Assembly (NCBI RefSeq): GCF_000380565.1
Contig: NZ_AQYJ01000029.1
Coordinates: forward strand, 372,001 to 436,000
Direction of reading: 5' to 3'
DNA: 64,000 nt
From: Microbulbifer variabilis ATCC 700307
GTDB taxonomy: Bacteria > Pseudomonadota > Gammaproteobacteria > Pseudomonadales > Cellvibrionaceae
Shown here: positions 18,483-27,878 of the stretch, piece by piece
Layout: every line of letters starts with the position of its first letter
Numbering within the stretch: the first letter of the stretch is position 1
The notes under the pieces: model-generated
Database searches by the model: none
What the model was told of the DNA's origin: nothing
The model's input: the letters and a program-made list of their open reading frames with translations, nothing else
Position numbers and translations under genes: made by a program

Positions 18483-18591
18483 TTATTTTTTAACGAAAAG
18501 GTGGTAGATAGCTTTAAGTTTAAGAGGCTGGCCGCTATCTATCCCGGTTTAAGGGTTCGGACATTGCTGACCTCAAATTAGGAATAAACAA

Positions 18592-18972
18592 ATGATTACA
18601 ACCATTGATATCGGTATACCTAATGCCCTTGCATTCAAAATATCTGGAGATATTACTGAAAGTGATATTTCTGAGGCATTTGACCAGATGAAAGCCCTTG
18701 GGGAGAAATATGAAAAGATCACAATTTACGAAGAAATAGAGTCATTCGATGGCCTGGAGTTTTCGGCAGTTGTAGAGAAGTTCAAGTACCTATTTGAGGT
18801 TGGCATCTCAAATATATGCGCCGTGGCGATTTTGACTGATAAAGAGTGGCTTAAGAAAGTTGTAGGTGTTGAGGATAAGCTGTTTCGAGGTATTGATATG
18901 AAGTGCTTTTCTCCAAACCAGCACACAGATGCGGTACATTTTTTAATGCAGTATGCACCTACTGATGATTAA
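18592..18972 (+). CDS. SpoIIAA-like (STAS/SEC14 fold) protein
   Basis: 126 residues, cytosolic, ATG preceded by AGGA at good spacing. The pattern fits the SpoIIAA-like family (Pfam STAS_2-type): an N-terminal strand hairpin, AFKISGDITESDISEAFDQM, an ISNICAVAILTDKEWLKK segment and a C-terminal DAVHFLM helix. Members are small proteins of unclear role, sometimes lipid-binding or stress-related. It is the first of three small genes in the same direction (18592, 19012, 19428), each about 40-70 bp apart, so a stress or detoxification operon is possible but unproven. Confidence 0.75.
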   Translation: MITTIDIGIPNALAFKISGDITESDISEAFDQMKALGEKYEKITIYEEIESFDGLEFSAVVEKFKYLFEVGISNICAVAILTDKEWLKKVVGVEDKLFRGIDMKCFSPNQHTDAVHFLMQYAPTDD

Positions 18973-19011
18973 TTTATAGCTTGGTTTTCATTCTTGTAAG
19001 ACGGTGAGTTT

Positions 19012-19359
19012 ATGTCAGAGGCATTAGAATTGGCAAAATATTACTTTGACCTTTCAAATCAGAGTAATTTTGTCGAGATAGAAAATCTATTTGATCAGTC
19101 TTCCACATTCTGTGCGCGAGATGGCGCACTCTATCTGGGTGTGAAAGATATTATGGTGATGCAAAGGGTCCATCATGGCTCTTATAGCAAGTTAGAATGG
19201 ATTGTAAATAAAGTGGAGGAGGTTAAACCCGGCATTATTCGTTTTGATTTTGACTTTGAGGGCACTACTCAAGAGGGTGAAACTGCCAAAATGTCTGGCG
19301 TAGAGTTTGTAATTGTCGATAGGGGAATCATTCGACATATAGATGTTCGAAGCCAGTAA
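19012..19359 (+). CDS. SnoaL/NTF2-like protein
   Basis: 115 residues with the SnoaL/NTF2 cone fold pattern: an N-terminal helix (ALELAKYYFDLSNQ), the loop FDQSSTFCARDGALYLGVKDI, then long strands ending VEFVIVDRGIIRHIDVR. Such proteins bind small hydrophobic ligands or act as isomerases or lyases. No clear catalytic Asp/His pair can be named. It lies 39 bp after the SpoIIAA-like gene. Confidence 0.75.
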   Translation: MSEALELAKYYFDLSNQSNFVEIENLFDQSSTFCARDGALYLGVKDIMVMQRVHHGSYSKLEWIVNKVEEVKPGIIRFDFDFEGTTQEGETAKMSGVEFVIVDRGIIRHIDVRSQ

Positions 19360-19427
19360 GATTGCGATCTACTAAGGTTCACGGTAGGTTGTTATGCTAA
19401 CGATATTAATAATGAGGATAATCCGGA

Positions 19428-19883
19428 ATGGCTATGGTTGTTGAGCAGATTGAAGGTTTTGATCTTGTGGGGCTTAGTACAAGAACCAAGAATGCCAATG
19501 AGGCAGATCCGGGCACTGCAAAGATTACCCCCCTTTGGGATAAGTTTGGCGCAGAAGCCGCACCAAAATTGCGTGGCACTCCCAAGGTGTATGGTGTGTA
19601 TACCAACTATGAGTCAGACCACACGGGCTTGTTTGATGTCTTTGCCTGCTCCGACATGCTTTCTACGGAGATGTCAGAAGACTTTAAAACAGTTCATATA
19701 GAGCCAGGCAAGTACCTTGTATTTGGCGCACAGGGTGAGATGCCCCAGGCAGTTATCGATCTCTGGGGGGAAGTGTGGGGTCATTTCTCAGCACCGGACT
19801 GCCCTCATGAGCGAGCTTACACTACTGATTTTGAGCACTATGCAAGCCCTAACGAAGTTAAGATTGCTATTTCTATCAAATAG
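19428..19883 (+). CDS. GyrI-like effector-binding protein
   Basis: 151 residues matching the stand-alone GyrI-like/AraC effector-binding fold: EQIEGFDLVGLSTRTKN at the start, the VYGVYTNYESDHTGLFDVFA middle, the central Pro-Gly-Lys-Tyr (EPGKYLVFGAQG) and a final strand. The conserved Glu expected in the ligand pocket is plausible at HERAYTTDFE. Members bind xenobiotics or interact with gyrase. No DNA-binding domain is attached. Third gene of the small-protein group; it converges with the DUF3604 gene after 20 bp. Confidence 0.8.
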   Translation: MAMVVEQIEGFDLVGLSTRTKNANEADPGTAKITPLWDKFGAEAAPKLRGTPKVYGVYTNYESDHTGLFDVFACSDMLSTEMSEDFKTVHIEPGKYLVFGAQGEMPQAVIDLWGEVWGHFSAPDCPHERAYTTDFEHYASPNEVKIAISIK

Positions 19884-19903
19884 TAATGCAATCTTTTCGA
19901 TGC

Positions 19904-21874
19904 TTACTGCGGCGAGTACCAGATTGGTGAGCTGAAGGCGCGCCCTTGCTGAATGAGGGGCACCTTCTCGTCCATATCAATGCCAAAACGCACCTTATCG
20001 TAGAGCGTCCAGCGAGGTGTCGGTATTTCAAGGGCGCGCAGATAGTAGACAGCGCTTTGCTTGGGGTTAAACTCCGGGTCTTTGAAAAGCCCAATCAGCT
20101 GGGGTTCGCCAATAGTGTTCGAGTATTTGGCTGTGTCCAGATCAACGGTGTTGCCTACAGGTGGAATCTTACCGGCACTGTCTATTTTGCGCCCACCGGA
20201 CCACTTTACATTAAAGATCTTTTCCCTGGTGAGCCCGTTGTCATCCAGCCAACCTTTAATGATTTGCACTCGGTCTAAGTTAGCTCCTTGAGGGTCTTTC
20301 AATACAGCTACAAGAAAGGTCGCTTTTTGCTCCTCGGTGGCGGGAGGCAGCTTTTGCCCCATCGGTACCCCTTTTTTATAGCCATTCGCCACTATGTCTC
20401 CTTTGATATCTGCATCCGTATAGTCATAACCGCCAAAGAAGCGCACGGAAATCCGGGGACCTGTGGTGGCGAAGGTCTCCTTGCGGTTCATTGCATCCCA
20501 GATGGCTTCGCGGGTATTCTCTCTAGCCCATACACCAGTGATGCCCGAAGCGGCTTGCTCCCATCCAAAGTACTCGCCACCAACCCCTTTCAATAAGGGA
20601 AAGGCCCAGCGTTGTTTATTGCTGGGTTCCAGGGTTTTGAACTTACCGTAGAAATTATCCTGATCAGGAGTGGAGAGGCCTGTGTGAGTGTCTGTACCTG
20701 CATTGGCACCGTATTGAAAAGGGTTGGTGCCCAGGGCTTTCTCCAAGCGCAGTCCGGATTTGAGAGCCTCGCGCCAATACTCGTACTGTAAGGCACCGGG
20801 AGGTTTGGGTTTCAGGATTAGGTTACCGCGGTCCCAAAGGTCCCAATTAGCGAATTCATCCTCGGGAGAAAGGGCAGGGTGAGACTCACTCTGCCCTTTT
20901 ACCTGAACAAGTTCATAGAGTGGCTCATAGCGCGCACGAAGCCGAGCCCACTCTGGAGTTAGGGGAGAGCCGTCAAACTGCTTCTCGATAAACATGCGCC
21001 CATTGGACATATTGCCGTTGTGTGGAATCGCTAATACTCGCCCACCAGTTTTATCCTCATAAGCCTTCATCCATTCCCAGAGTTTTACCGGGTTCTGGGT
21101 GTCGAAAGTAGTCAATAGCATCAGTGATTTGGTGCGATCGGCTCCATCGCGAAATATGACGTTGCGATGCAGGTTATCACCGCCATCGGCATTGACCGTC
21201 CACTCGAAAGCAATAAAAGTTGTGAACTCACCGGGTTTGTAATAGCGCTCTGCGGCGTCAACGGTTCTCTCCCAAGCGGTACGCATCCACTTGGGGTCCA
21301 TTACCTGTTTGGGGAGTTTGCCTTGGGACTGGAGAACAATGACCTCGCTCTTGGCATCATTGGTGGCTTCCTCGCTGCCGGAGGCGAGAGCATCGTGCCA
21401 GCGTTTAAGGGTGGGGTCGGACATCATCTCCGGGTTGCCAGCGACTATCTCACTAATAACGCCCATGCCGTCGGAGTGATCGGTGATCATAAACCAATCA
21501 TAAGGTCGGTTTAATTTTGCTTTGAGTCCGCTGTTGGAAGTAACTTCCTTTCCCAGCGCAAACTGATAAGCATCGTCCGGGGTGAGTATTGCGCCGTCCA
21601 ACCCCGCGTCGACAGACCAGCCAGTATGGACATGTGTATCGCCAAAATAGACATTGCGTGCGATACGTTTGTCAGAACTTTCCTGGGCCTCTATCTCTGC
21701 TTTGATCTCCGGTGCCATGGCGGTAAGCACCTCACGCTGATTTTTTTCTTGTGAGACTTGTTCGTTCTTTTTATTAGGTTGCTCCTCAACCTCACCATTA
21801 TTTTTTCCGCAGCTATATAGGCCTGACGCGACTGACAGGGCGATCAGAATACTTTGCAGTTTTTTTATTTGCAT
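19904..21874 (-). CDS. DUF3604 lipoprotein (PHP-like metal hydrolase fold)
   Basis: 656 residues. The lipobox is LYSC at about 16-19, so it is a lipoprotein. The DUF3604 signature is clear: VYFGDTHVHTGWSVD (metal-binding Asp/His/His), MITDHSDGMG, AIPHNGNMS and AGTDTHTGLS, as in PHP-domain phosphoesterases. It ends with the usual DKVRFGI and FSSPIWYSP. The reaction is unknown for the family; a metal-dependent hydrolase of the periplasm or outer membrane is likely. ATG 21874 was chosen because GGAG precedes it and the lipoprotein signal then starts at once; the open frame extends 70 codons further but with no signal character. Divergent from malic enzyme. Confidence 0.9.
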   Translation of the reverse strand: MQIKKLQSILIALSVASGLYSCGKNNGEVEEQPNKKNEQVSQEKNQREVLTAMAPEIKAEIEAQESSDKRIARNVYFGDTHVHTGWSVDAGLDGAILTPDDAYQFALGKEVTSNSGLKAKLNRPYDWFMITDHSDGMGVISEIVAGNPEMMSDPTLKRWHDALASGSEEATNDAKSEVIVLQSQGKLPKQVMDPKWMRTAWERTVDAAERYYKPGEFTTFIAFEWTVNADGGDNLHRNVIFRDGADRTKSLMLLTTFDTQNPVKLWEWMKAYEDKTGGRVLAIPHNGNMSNGRMFIEKQFDGSPLTPEWARLRARYEPLYELVQVKGQSESHPALSPEDEFANWDLWDRGNLILKPKPPGALQYEYWREALKSGLRLEKALGTNPFQYGANAGTDTHTGLSTPDQDNFYGKFKTLEPSNKQRWAFPLLKGVGGEYFGWEQAASGITGVWARENTREAIWDAMNRKETFATTGPRISVRFFGGYDYTDADIKGDIVANGYKKGVPMGQKLPPATEEQKATFLVAVLKDPQGANLDRVQIIKGWLDDNGLTREKIFNVKWSGGRKIDSAGKIPPVGNTVDLDTAKYSNTIGEPQLIGLFKDPEFNPKQSAVYYLRALEIPTPRWTLYDKVRFGIDMDEKVPLIQQGRAFSSPIWYSPQ

Positions 21875-22157
21875 GCCGGGCGCTCCATTGCCTGGGCAGA
21901 AAATGAGTGGCGCCGATATTGATTTCGGTACCGCCTCCTTAGGTGAAAATACAGCTAGCATAGTTGAGCGGCGTTTTTTTAGGGGCGGGTAGGCCGAAGG
22001 GTGGGTCTTGTTATATCGCGGAACAATGGATAGTCTTCCATGCCCCACTGGATTGGCAGGTTTGCGCACAATCCTGACCCGCATTAGTTAATTTAGTCAG
22101 ATTGCAAAAGCTGAGCGCAATTTACTCCATCTGCCGTATCAGACTTAAAGCAGGTTT

Positions 22158-23837
22158 ATGAGCAACAACGAAAAGCGTCCACTCTATATCCCCCACGCCG
22201 GTCCCTCCCTGTTGGAGATGCCACTGTTGAATAAAGGTAGTGCCTTCACTTTAGAGGAGAGACTTGAATTCAACCTGGCCGGGCTTCTGCCAAATAATGT
22301 CGAAACGATTGAGGAGCAGGCTCGGCGCGCTTATCTACAGTACCAGCAATGTAAGACGGGGCTGGACAAGCACATATATCTGCGAGGGATTCAGGACGAT
22401 AATGAAACCCTGTTCTTTTACCTGATTGAGCATCATATTGATGAGATGCTGCCGATCATCTATACGCCCACCGTAGGGGCAGCCTGTGAGGAATTTTCTA
22501 ACATTTACCGCAATCATCGCGGTCTGTTTGTCTCTTACCCAGACCGTGAATATATTGATGATATTTTGCGAAGCGCTACCAAGGAAAACGTCAAGGTTAT
22601 CGTAGTGACCGATGGTGAGCGTATCCTCGGTCTTGGCGATCAGGGTATTGGTGGAATGGGTATTCCTATCGGAAAACTATCCCTGTACACAGCCTGTGGT
22701 GGTATCAGCCCGGCTTATACACTTCCCGTCACCCTGGATGTTGGCACCAATAATCGCACCCTCCTCGGCGACCCCATGTATATGGGCTGGCGTCATGAGC
22801 GCATTTCCCAAGAGGAATATGATGAGTTCTTAGAGCAGTTTATTGAGGCGGTAAAGCGTCGCTGGCCCAAGGTGCTGGTACAGTTTGAGGATTTTGCCCA
22901 GACCAATGCCATGCCACTGTTGCAACGCTACAGGGATCAAATCTGCTGTTTCAATGACGATATCCAAGGCACTGCCGCTGTCACTCTGGGGACCATTCTG
23001 GCCGCCTGCAAAACCTGGCAGGAGCCATTAACGGCCCAGCGGGTTCTGATTGTGGGTGCCGGTTCCGCCGGTTGTGGAATTGCCGAGCAGGTGGTGTCCG
23101 CCATGGTGCAGGCTGGCCTTAGCGATGCAGATGCGCGCTCGCGCATTTTTATGTTCGATCGCTATGGGTTGGTAACCTCTGATATGAAGGGGCTACACGA
23201 TTTCCAGGCTGCACTGGCCCAGTCTCCGGATATCTTGGATGGGGCAGCCGAATCAGACCTGCAAAGCCTGATTAGCAAGGTAAAGCCGAGTATTCTTATT
23301 GGCGTATCCGGACAGGGTGGTTTATTTAGCCAGCAGGTGATTGAGGCATTACAGAAGGGCCATGAGCGCCCGCTGGTGATGCCGCTGTCAAACCCCACCT
23401 CCCGCGCTGAAGCGACCCCTACAGAAATATATACCTGGACCAAGGGAGAGGCGCTGGTGGCTACCGGCAGCCCATTTGCCGCAGTGGAAATTGATGGGCA
23501 TCACCACCCGGTGGCCCAATGCAATAATGTGTATATTTTCCCGGGTATTGGCCTTGGGGTGATTGCCGCGAATGCCACGCGGGTTACCGACGGCATGTTG
23601 ATGGCAGCCTCCAATGCCCTGGCAGAGCAGGCGCCAGTGGTGAAGCAGGGGGAGGGCGCGTTATTGCCACACTTGGATGATATTCGAGAGGTGAGCATTG
23701 ATATCGCCAGGGCTGTGGCTGCCCAGGCACAGCTCGATGGGGTTGCGCCCAAAGTGAGCCATGAGCATCTGGAGAAATCTCTCAAGCGTAACTTTTGGCA
23801 GGCCGACTATCGCAGTTACCGCCGTCGTTCTTTCTGA
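22158..23837 (+). CDS. maeA: NAD-dependent malic enzyme
   Basis: 559 residues, full length. It oxidatively decarboxylates malate to pyruvate in the cytosol. Motifs: [13 protein letters not shown] (the Tyr-containing malic-enzyme entry), [42 protein letters not shown] (metal-binding Asp pair), the Rossmann loop [13 protein letters not shown] and VSGQGGLFS. This matches the large bacterial MaeA/SfcA type (about 560 residues) rather than the MaeB type fused to phosphotransacetylase. The start is preceded by a G-rich site in CAGGTTT, only moderate, but the N-terminus [15 protein letters not shown] is as in homologues. A terminator follows directly. Confidence 0.95.
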   Translation: MSNNEKRPLYIPHAGPSLLEMPLLNKGSAFTLEERLEFNLAGLLPNNVETIEEQARRAYLQYQQCKTGLDKHIYLRGIQDDNETLFFYLIEHHIDEMLPIIYTPTVGAACEEFSNIYRNHRGLFVSYPDREYIDDILRSATKENVKVIVVTDGERILGLGDQGIGGMGIPIGKLSLYTACGGISPAYTLPVTLDVGTNNRTLLGDPMYMGWRHERISQEEYDEFLEQFIEAVKRRWPKVLVQFEDFAQTNAMPLLQRYRDQICCFNDDIQGTAAVTLGTILAACKTWQEPLTAQRVLIVGAGSAGCGIAEQVVSAMVQAGLSDADARSRIFMFDRYGLVTSDMKGLHDFQAALAQSPDILDGAAESDLQSLISKVKPSILIGVSGQGGLFSQQVIEALQKGHERPLVMPLSNPTSRAEATPTEIYTWTKGEALVATGSPFAAVEIDGHHHPVAQCNNVYIFPGIGLGVIAANATRVTDGMLMAASNALAEQAPVVKQGEGALLPHLDDIREVSIDIARAVAAQAQLDGVAPKVSHEHLEKSLKRNFWQADYRSYRRRSF

Positions 23838-23856
23838 CCACTTAATAACAGCCCTG

Positions 23857-23887
23857 GCCGGGTAGTTCTACCCGGCTTTCTTCTTTT
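23857..23887 (+). terminator. Rho-independent terminator of malic enzyme
   Basis: GCCGGGTA, loop GTTC, TACCCGGC, then TTTCTTCTTTT. It begins 19 bp after the stop and overlaps the end of the convergent patatin gene by two bases. Confidence 0.88.
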
Positions 23888-25190
23888 AAGCCAGTTGCTC
23901 CCCCGAGAAGAAGACTTCCGGTTGGCGCAGAACCAGATAATCCTCCCATTGGAAACCGCTGCTTAAGAACTCAATTGCAGCTCTAACGCCCGATAAGAAC
24001 AAGTGCTCACAGTGTTTTCCTGGCATCGCGAAGTCCAGCCAGTGGGGGTGCTCACCGCTGGTCATCGGTTCTATAGCGATCTCTTTTACCAGTGTGTGGT
24101 ACTCCGCATTCAGGCTTGCCCGCACATGGTTGTCGAGCATATTACGGCAGGTATTGATTAGCCCCATGGCAAAGCGCCCCACCTTGTCAGACTTGGGCTG
24201 GTAGTGGTCCACCTCCAGCTTGATACCAAAAGTGGGTAGCTTGGGAGTACCGACTGGCTTGTGGAAGATATCAAAGGGGAAGTTGGATACCAGGCCGCCA
24301 TCAACAAACTGAATCTCTTTAGGGAAACCATTTTTAAAGAACAGCCGGGGATCGCCAATCCCTTTTATACTGCGCCAGTTCTCGGCCACTGAACTGCATT
24401 CATCCAGCTGGGGAATATCCTTTACAGTGTAAGGTTTGAAAAAGCCCGGCACAGACATGGAAGCCCGGACGAACTCGGCGGGATTCACCGCATCCGGGTT
24501 ACTAAAATAGAGCGGTGCCTTGGCTGGGAATACGGCTCGTGTTTCAGTGGTAATATCCGCCGCAACCAAAGCGACTTCTGCATTGCCTACTATAGGATCG
24601 GGCTCCCCCCGGTAGTGAAGGGTGGGAAACTGATTGATACGCTGGTTGAGTTGTGCCGTATTGGTAATGCCCAGCTGGCGCAGTTCCTCTTGTAGCCATT
24701 GGGTAAAAGCATCGCCAGGATTGAGGCCTTTTTCTCGCAACAGTTGCTTGCAGGTTCGTAGAGAATCGAACGGATGCAGGGCCAGGCTACTAAAAAGCCC
24801 TTTGCCTTTAAGCAGGCGTTGTACTGTTTTGCGCGCAAAACGTTCGCCGTCTTCAAAGCTGGCAAAGTCCGCCTTAGTCATAATATCCAGTAACTTTGCA
24901 CTCTTACATGAGCCCGGTGTGCCGGCAGCGGCTAAAAACAGCGCATTGATGGCACCTGCAGAAGTGCCCGCAACCTTGCGAAAGCGTATGCCAGCCTTCT
25001 CAAGGATATAGGTGTAGCCCACCAGGGCAATGCCAAGCATGCCACCGCCTTCCATTACCAGATCCACATACTGGAGCCCATCGGCATCCTGTACATCGCT
25101 AAAGGATTTACCTTCGATCGATTTCCGCGAATTTTGCCAAAGGGTATCCGCTTGGGAGATAGCACTGGTCACCCACGCTGTTTTACTCAT
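23886..25190 (-). CDS. Patatin-like phospholipase
   Basis: 434 residues, no signal peptide. The Ser-Asp dyad is visible: oxyanion loop EGGGMLG (about 47-53), nucleophile GTSAG (Ser about 77) and the catalytic Asp in FVDGGLVSNFPFD. The insert between them is long, as in bacterial patatins of the cytosolic, self-standing type. It should hydrolyse phospholipid or other acyl esters. ATG 25190 was chosen because AGGGA precedes it at good spacing; the frame is open 27 codons further but without coding character. A short cysteine-containing loop (LDECSSVAEN) lies before the DGG motif. Confidence 0.9.
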   Translation of the reverse strand: MSKTAWVTSAISQADTLWQNSRKSIEGKSFSDVQDADGLQYVDLVMEGGGMLGIALVGYTYILEKAGIRFRKVAGTSAGAINALFLAAAGTPGSCKSAKLLDIMTKADFASFEDGERFARKTVQRLLKGKGLFSSLALHPFDSLRTCKQLLREKGLNPGDAFTQWLQEELRQLGITNTAQLNQRINQFPTLHYRGEPDPIVGNAEVALVAADITTETRAVFPAKAPLYFSNPDAVNPAEFVRASMSVPGFFKPYTVKDIPQLDECSSVAENWRSIKGIGDPRLFFKNGFPKEIQFVDGGLVSNFPFDIFHKPVGTPKLPTFGIKLEVDHYQPKSDKVGRFAMGLINTCRNMLDNHVRASLNAEYHTLVKEIAIEPMTSGEHPHWLDFAMPGKHCEHLFLSGVRAAIEFLSSGFQWEDYLVLRQPEVFFSGEQLA

Positions 25191-25548
25191 TTGATCTTTC
25201 CCTGAAGTGGCGGTCGATTCCATACGAAAGTTAAAAATATTATCGGTTAAAAGAGTGGGGCAGGGTATCACCTAGAATCAAATTCGCCATAGCATCCAGC
25301 TTGTTTTTCGTGCCTTCCCACCGGGGCACTACTTGATTCATTTGTGGGCAATTTTTTGGAAAGTTGTTTTTAGTGATGGTGATTCAGCCGTTGGTCGACG
25401 TCAAGGGTAATTATGCTACCTTGGCTAAATAGCGACTGATAACTGGTCGTAACCCTTGGCGACTAGAAGTTATCTCAAACAATACTTATTGGTGATATGC
25501 AACTTGACGGTTTTATTGTTACTTTCAGGTCATATTTGAGGTCATTGA

Positions 25549-26091
25549 ATGTTTCGATGGGTGATGTATTTAGCCGCATGTGTATTTCCTTTATTGGCTA
25601 CTGCTGTGGGCTTGGCTGATGAAGCGCAAAATAAAGGAAAGTATCTTGGGGCCTTTAATGATCCGGTGGCTTATTGTCGAGTTGTGGTCAACGCAGATAA
25701 CCCGGAAGAACCCTATATAGGACCTGCAAAACCGCAGATGGTGTTAACGGGTATTTACCTGGCGGCTGGTATTTCTGCGGGCGCCCCGAGGGATTGGGTT
25801 GCGGGGGGCACCTTTTGGCGTTGTATGGATGGCGGAGTCTATGCGTGTTTTATCGGTGCCAATCTTCCCTGCAAGGAAAAGGCGAACACTTCGAAGGAGC
25901 CGAGTGAAGCGATTACTGCTTACTGTAAGAGCAACCCTGCATCTAAATCTATACCGGCAGTTGTAACTGGGCGGGTGACTATCTATGAATGGCACTGTGA
26001 GAATAGCGTTCCAGAAATTACCCGACAGGCGCTGCAAGTAGATAAGCGGGGCTTTATCGCGAATTACTGGTATCGGATGGATAGACCGTGA
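25549..26091 (+). CDS. Secreted hypothetical protein
   Basis: 180 residues with a signal peptide (cleavage near GLADE). Six cysteines in the mature part (for example CRVVVN, WRCMDGG, ACFIGANLPC, YCKSN, WHCEN) suggest disulfide bonds in the periplasm or outside. Motifs: WVAGGTFWRCMDGGVYACF and a C-terminal tail RGFIANYWYRM. The pattern is coherent and the frame well isolated, so it is a real gene, but I do not recognise the family. It stands alone between divergent patatin and convergent siderophore-interacting genes. Confidence 0.75.
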   Translation: MFRWVMYLAACVFPLLATAVGLADEAQNKGKYLGAFNDPVAYCRVVVNADNPEEPYIGPAKPQMVLTGIYLAAGISAGAPRDWVAGGTFWRCMDGGVYACFIGANLPCKEKANTSKEPSEAITAYCKSNPASKSIPAVVTGRVTIYEWHCENSVPEITRQALQVDKRGFIANYWYRMDRP

Positions 26092-26469
26092 TAAATAGAT
26101 ATCATCGATAGAGTGGCTTGTCTTATGCAAATTGAGAGCCACTGCCACCGAGGTGGAAAAAATGCAAAGCCATTGTGAAATGCGGCCAAACTATTTTGGC
26201 GCTCAAATAATTGGTGCCAGTGCCCAATAAGGCTTCAACAGTGGGGTGTTACTCCCCGCTGCTCTTGGGGCCTTAAAAAACCACTAACCCCATTTCTTAC
26301 CTGAAAATGGATTTGTTACTAGTGGATCGGAGAAAGAAAACGTTGGACCCGGGGCACGCTGTGAATACATCCCTGTGCGCTCGTAATCGGTATTCATGTT
26401 TTAAACGCTTCCTGTTTTTTCACTCTGCTTTTTTAGTAAGAAACAAGCCCACTAATTTCACTCTTAGAT
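26092..26469. other. Intergenic region between convergent genes
   Basis: 378 bp. A stem (CAGTGGGG at 26239-26246 with CCCCGCTG at 26254-26261, one G-T pair) could act in termination, though no T-run follows it on the plus strand. I see no gene. Confidence 0.4.
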
Positions 26470-27198
26470 CTACTCGTTATCCAGTTTTTTTGCGAGTTTA
26501 TGGCCTTCATCGGAGTCCCCAAGTTTCCAATAGCTGGAGATATAAATATGGGTTTTGGGGATTTCTTTTTCCTGCTTAAAGAATTTCCGTAACTGACGCA
26601 TGCTATTAAATTCGCAAGCGGCCCAGACGGCGGCTTGACCTTGGGGCCAAGGCAGTGCCTGAATTTTAGGTAGGAGCATCTCACCGGTGGGGAGGGGATT
26701 TACCACCCAGTGCAGTTGCAGGTTTTTTGGGTGTTTGAGTAGCTGAATATCAGATTCGCTTTGGACCTCTATCACCGCATATCCACTGGCCTCATCAGGT
26801 AATTGGGCCAGGTTAACGCTGATAGCGGGTAGGGCGGTCATATCTCCGACAAGCAGAAACCAGTCGGCCTCAAGGTTAACCAGCTTCTTAGGGCCTGGTC
26901 CTCCTATCTGAATACAGTCTCCAGGTTGTGCATTGGCCGCCCAATTTGAGGCCGGTCCTTGATTTTCATGCAAAGCGAAGTCGATATCGATTTCTGTCTG
27001 CCGTTGGTGCCTGATGGTATAGCTTCTCATTAGCGGGCGTTTACCTTCGCCCTTAGGGAAAACCAGTTTTACATAGGCACTTTCCTGGTCACTGGGAAAG
27101 GATTCAAACCCATCGCCGCCCAGAGTGATACGTAACATATGTTTTGAGATTTTTGTGGAGCGCAAAACGACCAGCTCTCGTGTGCGTTTTTCAGCCAT
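26470..27198 (-). CDS. Siderophore-interacting protein (FAD-dependent ferric reductase)
   Basis: 242 residues, cytosolic. N-terminal FAD-binding barrel with RSYTIRHQRQ (the RxYTxR flavin motif) and FALHENQGPASNWAANAQPG, the segment that shields the flavin in ViuB/YqjH-type proteins. The C-terminal NAD(P)H-like domain has WFLLVGDMTALPAIS and a final AVWAACEF. The family reduces Fe(III)-siderophore to release iron. It is 14 bp behind a MarR regulator on the same strand, so the two form an operon. No Fur-box pattern was seen; the promoter carries MarR-type palindromes instead. Confidence 0.9.
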   Translation of the reverse strand: MAEKRTRELVVLRSTKISKHMLRITLGGDGFESFPSDQESAYVKLVFPKGEGKRPLMRSYTIRHQRQTEIDIDFALHENQGPASNWAANAQPGDCIQIGGPGPKKLVNLEADWFLLVGDMTALPAISVNLAQLPDEASGYAVIEVQSESDIQLLKHPKNLQLHWVVNPLPTGEMLLPKIQALPWPQGQAAVWAACEFNSMRQLRKFFKQEKEIPKTHIYISSYWKLGDSDEGHKLAKKLDNE

Positions 27199-27212
27199 AG
27201 TATTTAGGCTCC

Positions 27213-27650
27213 TTAATCTGAAGTAGAGTGTTCGGTCAGGTTCTCGATCATAACGCTGGCGATATGGGCAAAAGTTTTTAGTTCTTTTTCGCTCAGGTTG
27301 TGGGTCATTGCAGCGATAACTTCTGTTTCCAGGTTATTCACTTTTTCAAGAATTTTTTTTCCTGCTGCTGTGGGGGTAAGGAATTGACTACGGCGATCAT
27401 CGGGGTTATCGGTTTTATTGATGAGTGCGGAATGAACCAACTCATTGAGTACCCGTGTAATTTGGGCCTTGTCCTGATTCATTCGCAGAGCGATTGACCG
27501 CGCGGTACTCTGCGGATATTTGCCTATTCCCTTGAGCACGCGAATATGATTTACCGGGAGGTCAATTTCTTGCTCCTGAATACGGGCTCGCAGCTGTCTT
27601 TTGTAGGCGTGGATCAGCTGGTGCAGGATTTCATTGGCTGGGTAGCTCAC
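27213..27650 (-). CDS. MarR-family transcriptional regulator
   Basis: 145 residues with a winged helix-turn-helix: PVNHIRVLKGIGKYPQSTARSIALRMNQDKAQITRVLNEL (helices about 25-75), and the wing Asp/Arg pair in DNPDDRRSQFLTPTAAGKKIL (DxRS/x wing motif). N- and C-terminal helices for dimerisation are present. Two TTGAxxxTGTCAA-type palindromes lie directly before its start, so it is likely autoregulated and controls the downstream siderophore-interacting protein gene. Effector unknown; metal or phenolic ligands are typical of the family. Confidence 0.9.
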   Translation of the reverse strand: MSYPANEILHQLIHAYKRQLRARIQEQEIDLPVNHIRVLKGIGKYPQSTARSIALRMNQDKAQITRVLNELVHSALINKTDNPDDRRSQFLTPTAAGKKILEKVNNLETEVIAAMTHNLSEKELKTFAHIASVMIENLTEHSTSD

Positions 27651-27671
27651 AGTGATACCGCATTAGATTGA

Positions 27672-27712
27672 TTGACTTTGTCAACTTTATTTTAAATGGT
27701 TGATAGTGTCAA
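27672..27712 (-). promoter_or_regulatory. Paired MarR operator-like palindromes
   Basis: TTGACTTTGTCAA at 27672-27684 is a perfect 5-3-5 palindrome and TTGATAGTGTCAA at 27700-27712 is a near match, with centres 28 bp apart. The flanks also mirror each other (AGATTGATTGAC and GTCAACTAATCT, 10 of 12 matching), so the whole block is one large dyad. It lies 22-62 bp upstream of the marR start, where a promoter is expected. Confidence 0.75.
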
Positions 27713-27823
27713 CTAATCTGAATGGCATCGCGTTAGAGTCGAGAGAGGATTTTCCGTAGAAGGCAAAATTAGGGGGTGAAGTTCGCAGCAAGCCCGAGCC
27801 TTAGGGAGTAATATTTGCAAACT

Positions 27824-27858
27824 TAAAATCGGATAAAGGGGAGGGGGAACCCCTCCCC
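27824..27858 (-). terminator. Rho-independent terminator of the 29597-27879 gene
   Basis: On the minus strand GGGGAGGGG, a 3-base loop, CCCCTCCCC (27838-27858), then TTTATCCGATTTT. It starts 20 bp after the stop. The stem is 9 perfect G-C/A-T pairs. Confidence 0.82.
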
Positions 27859-27878
27859 AGTAACAGTAGGAATCGCGT

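Noticed and set aside
18503..18544. Inverted repeat TAGATAGC/GCTATCTA after the DUF3857 gene
   Set aside because: The stem has a long loop of about 20 bases and no T-run, too weak for a terminator call.
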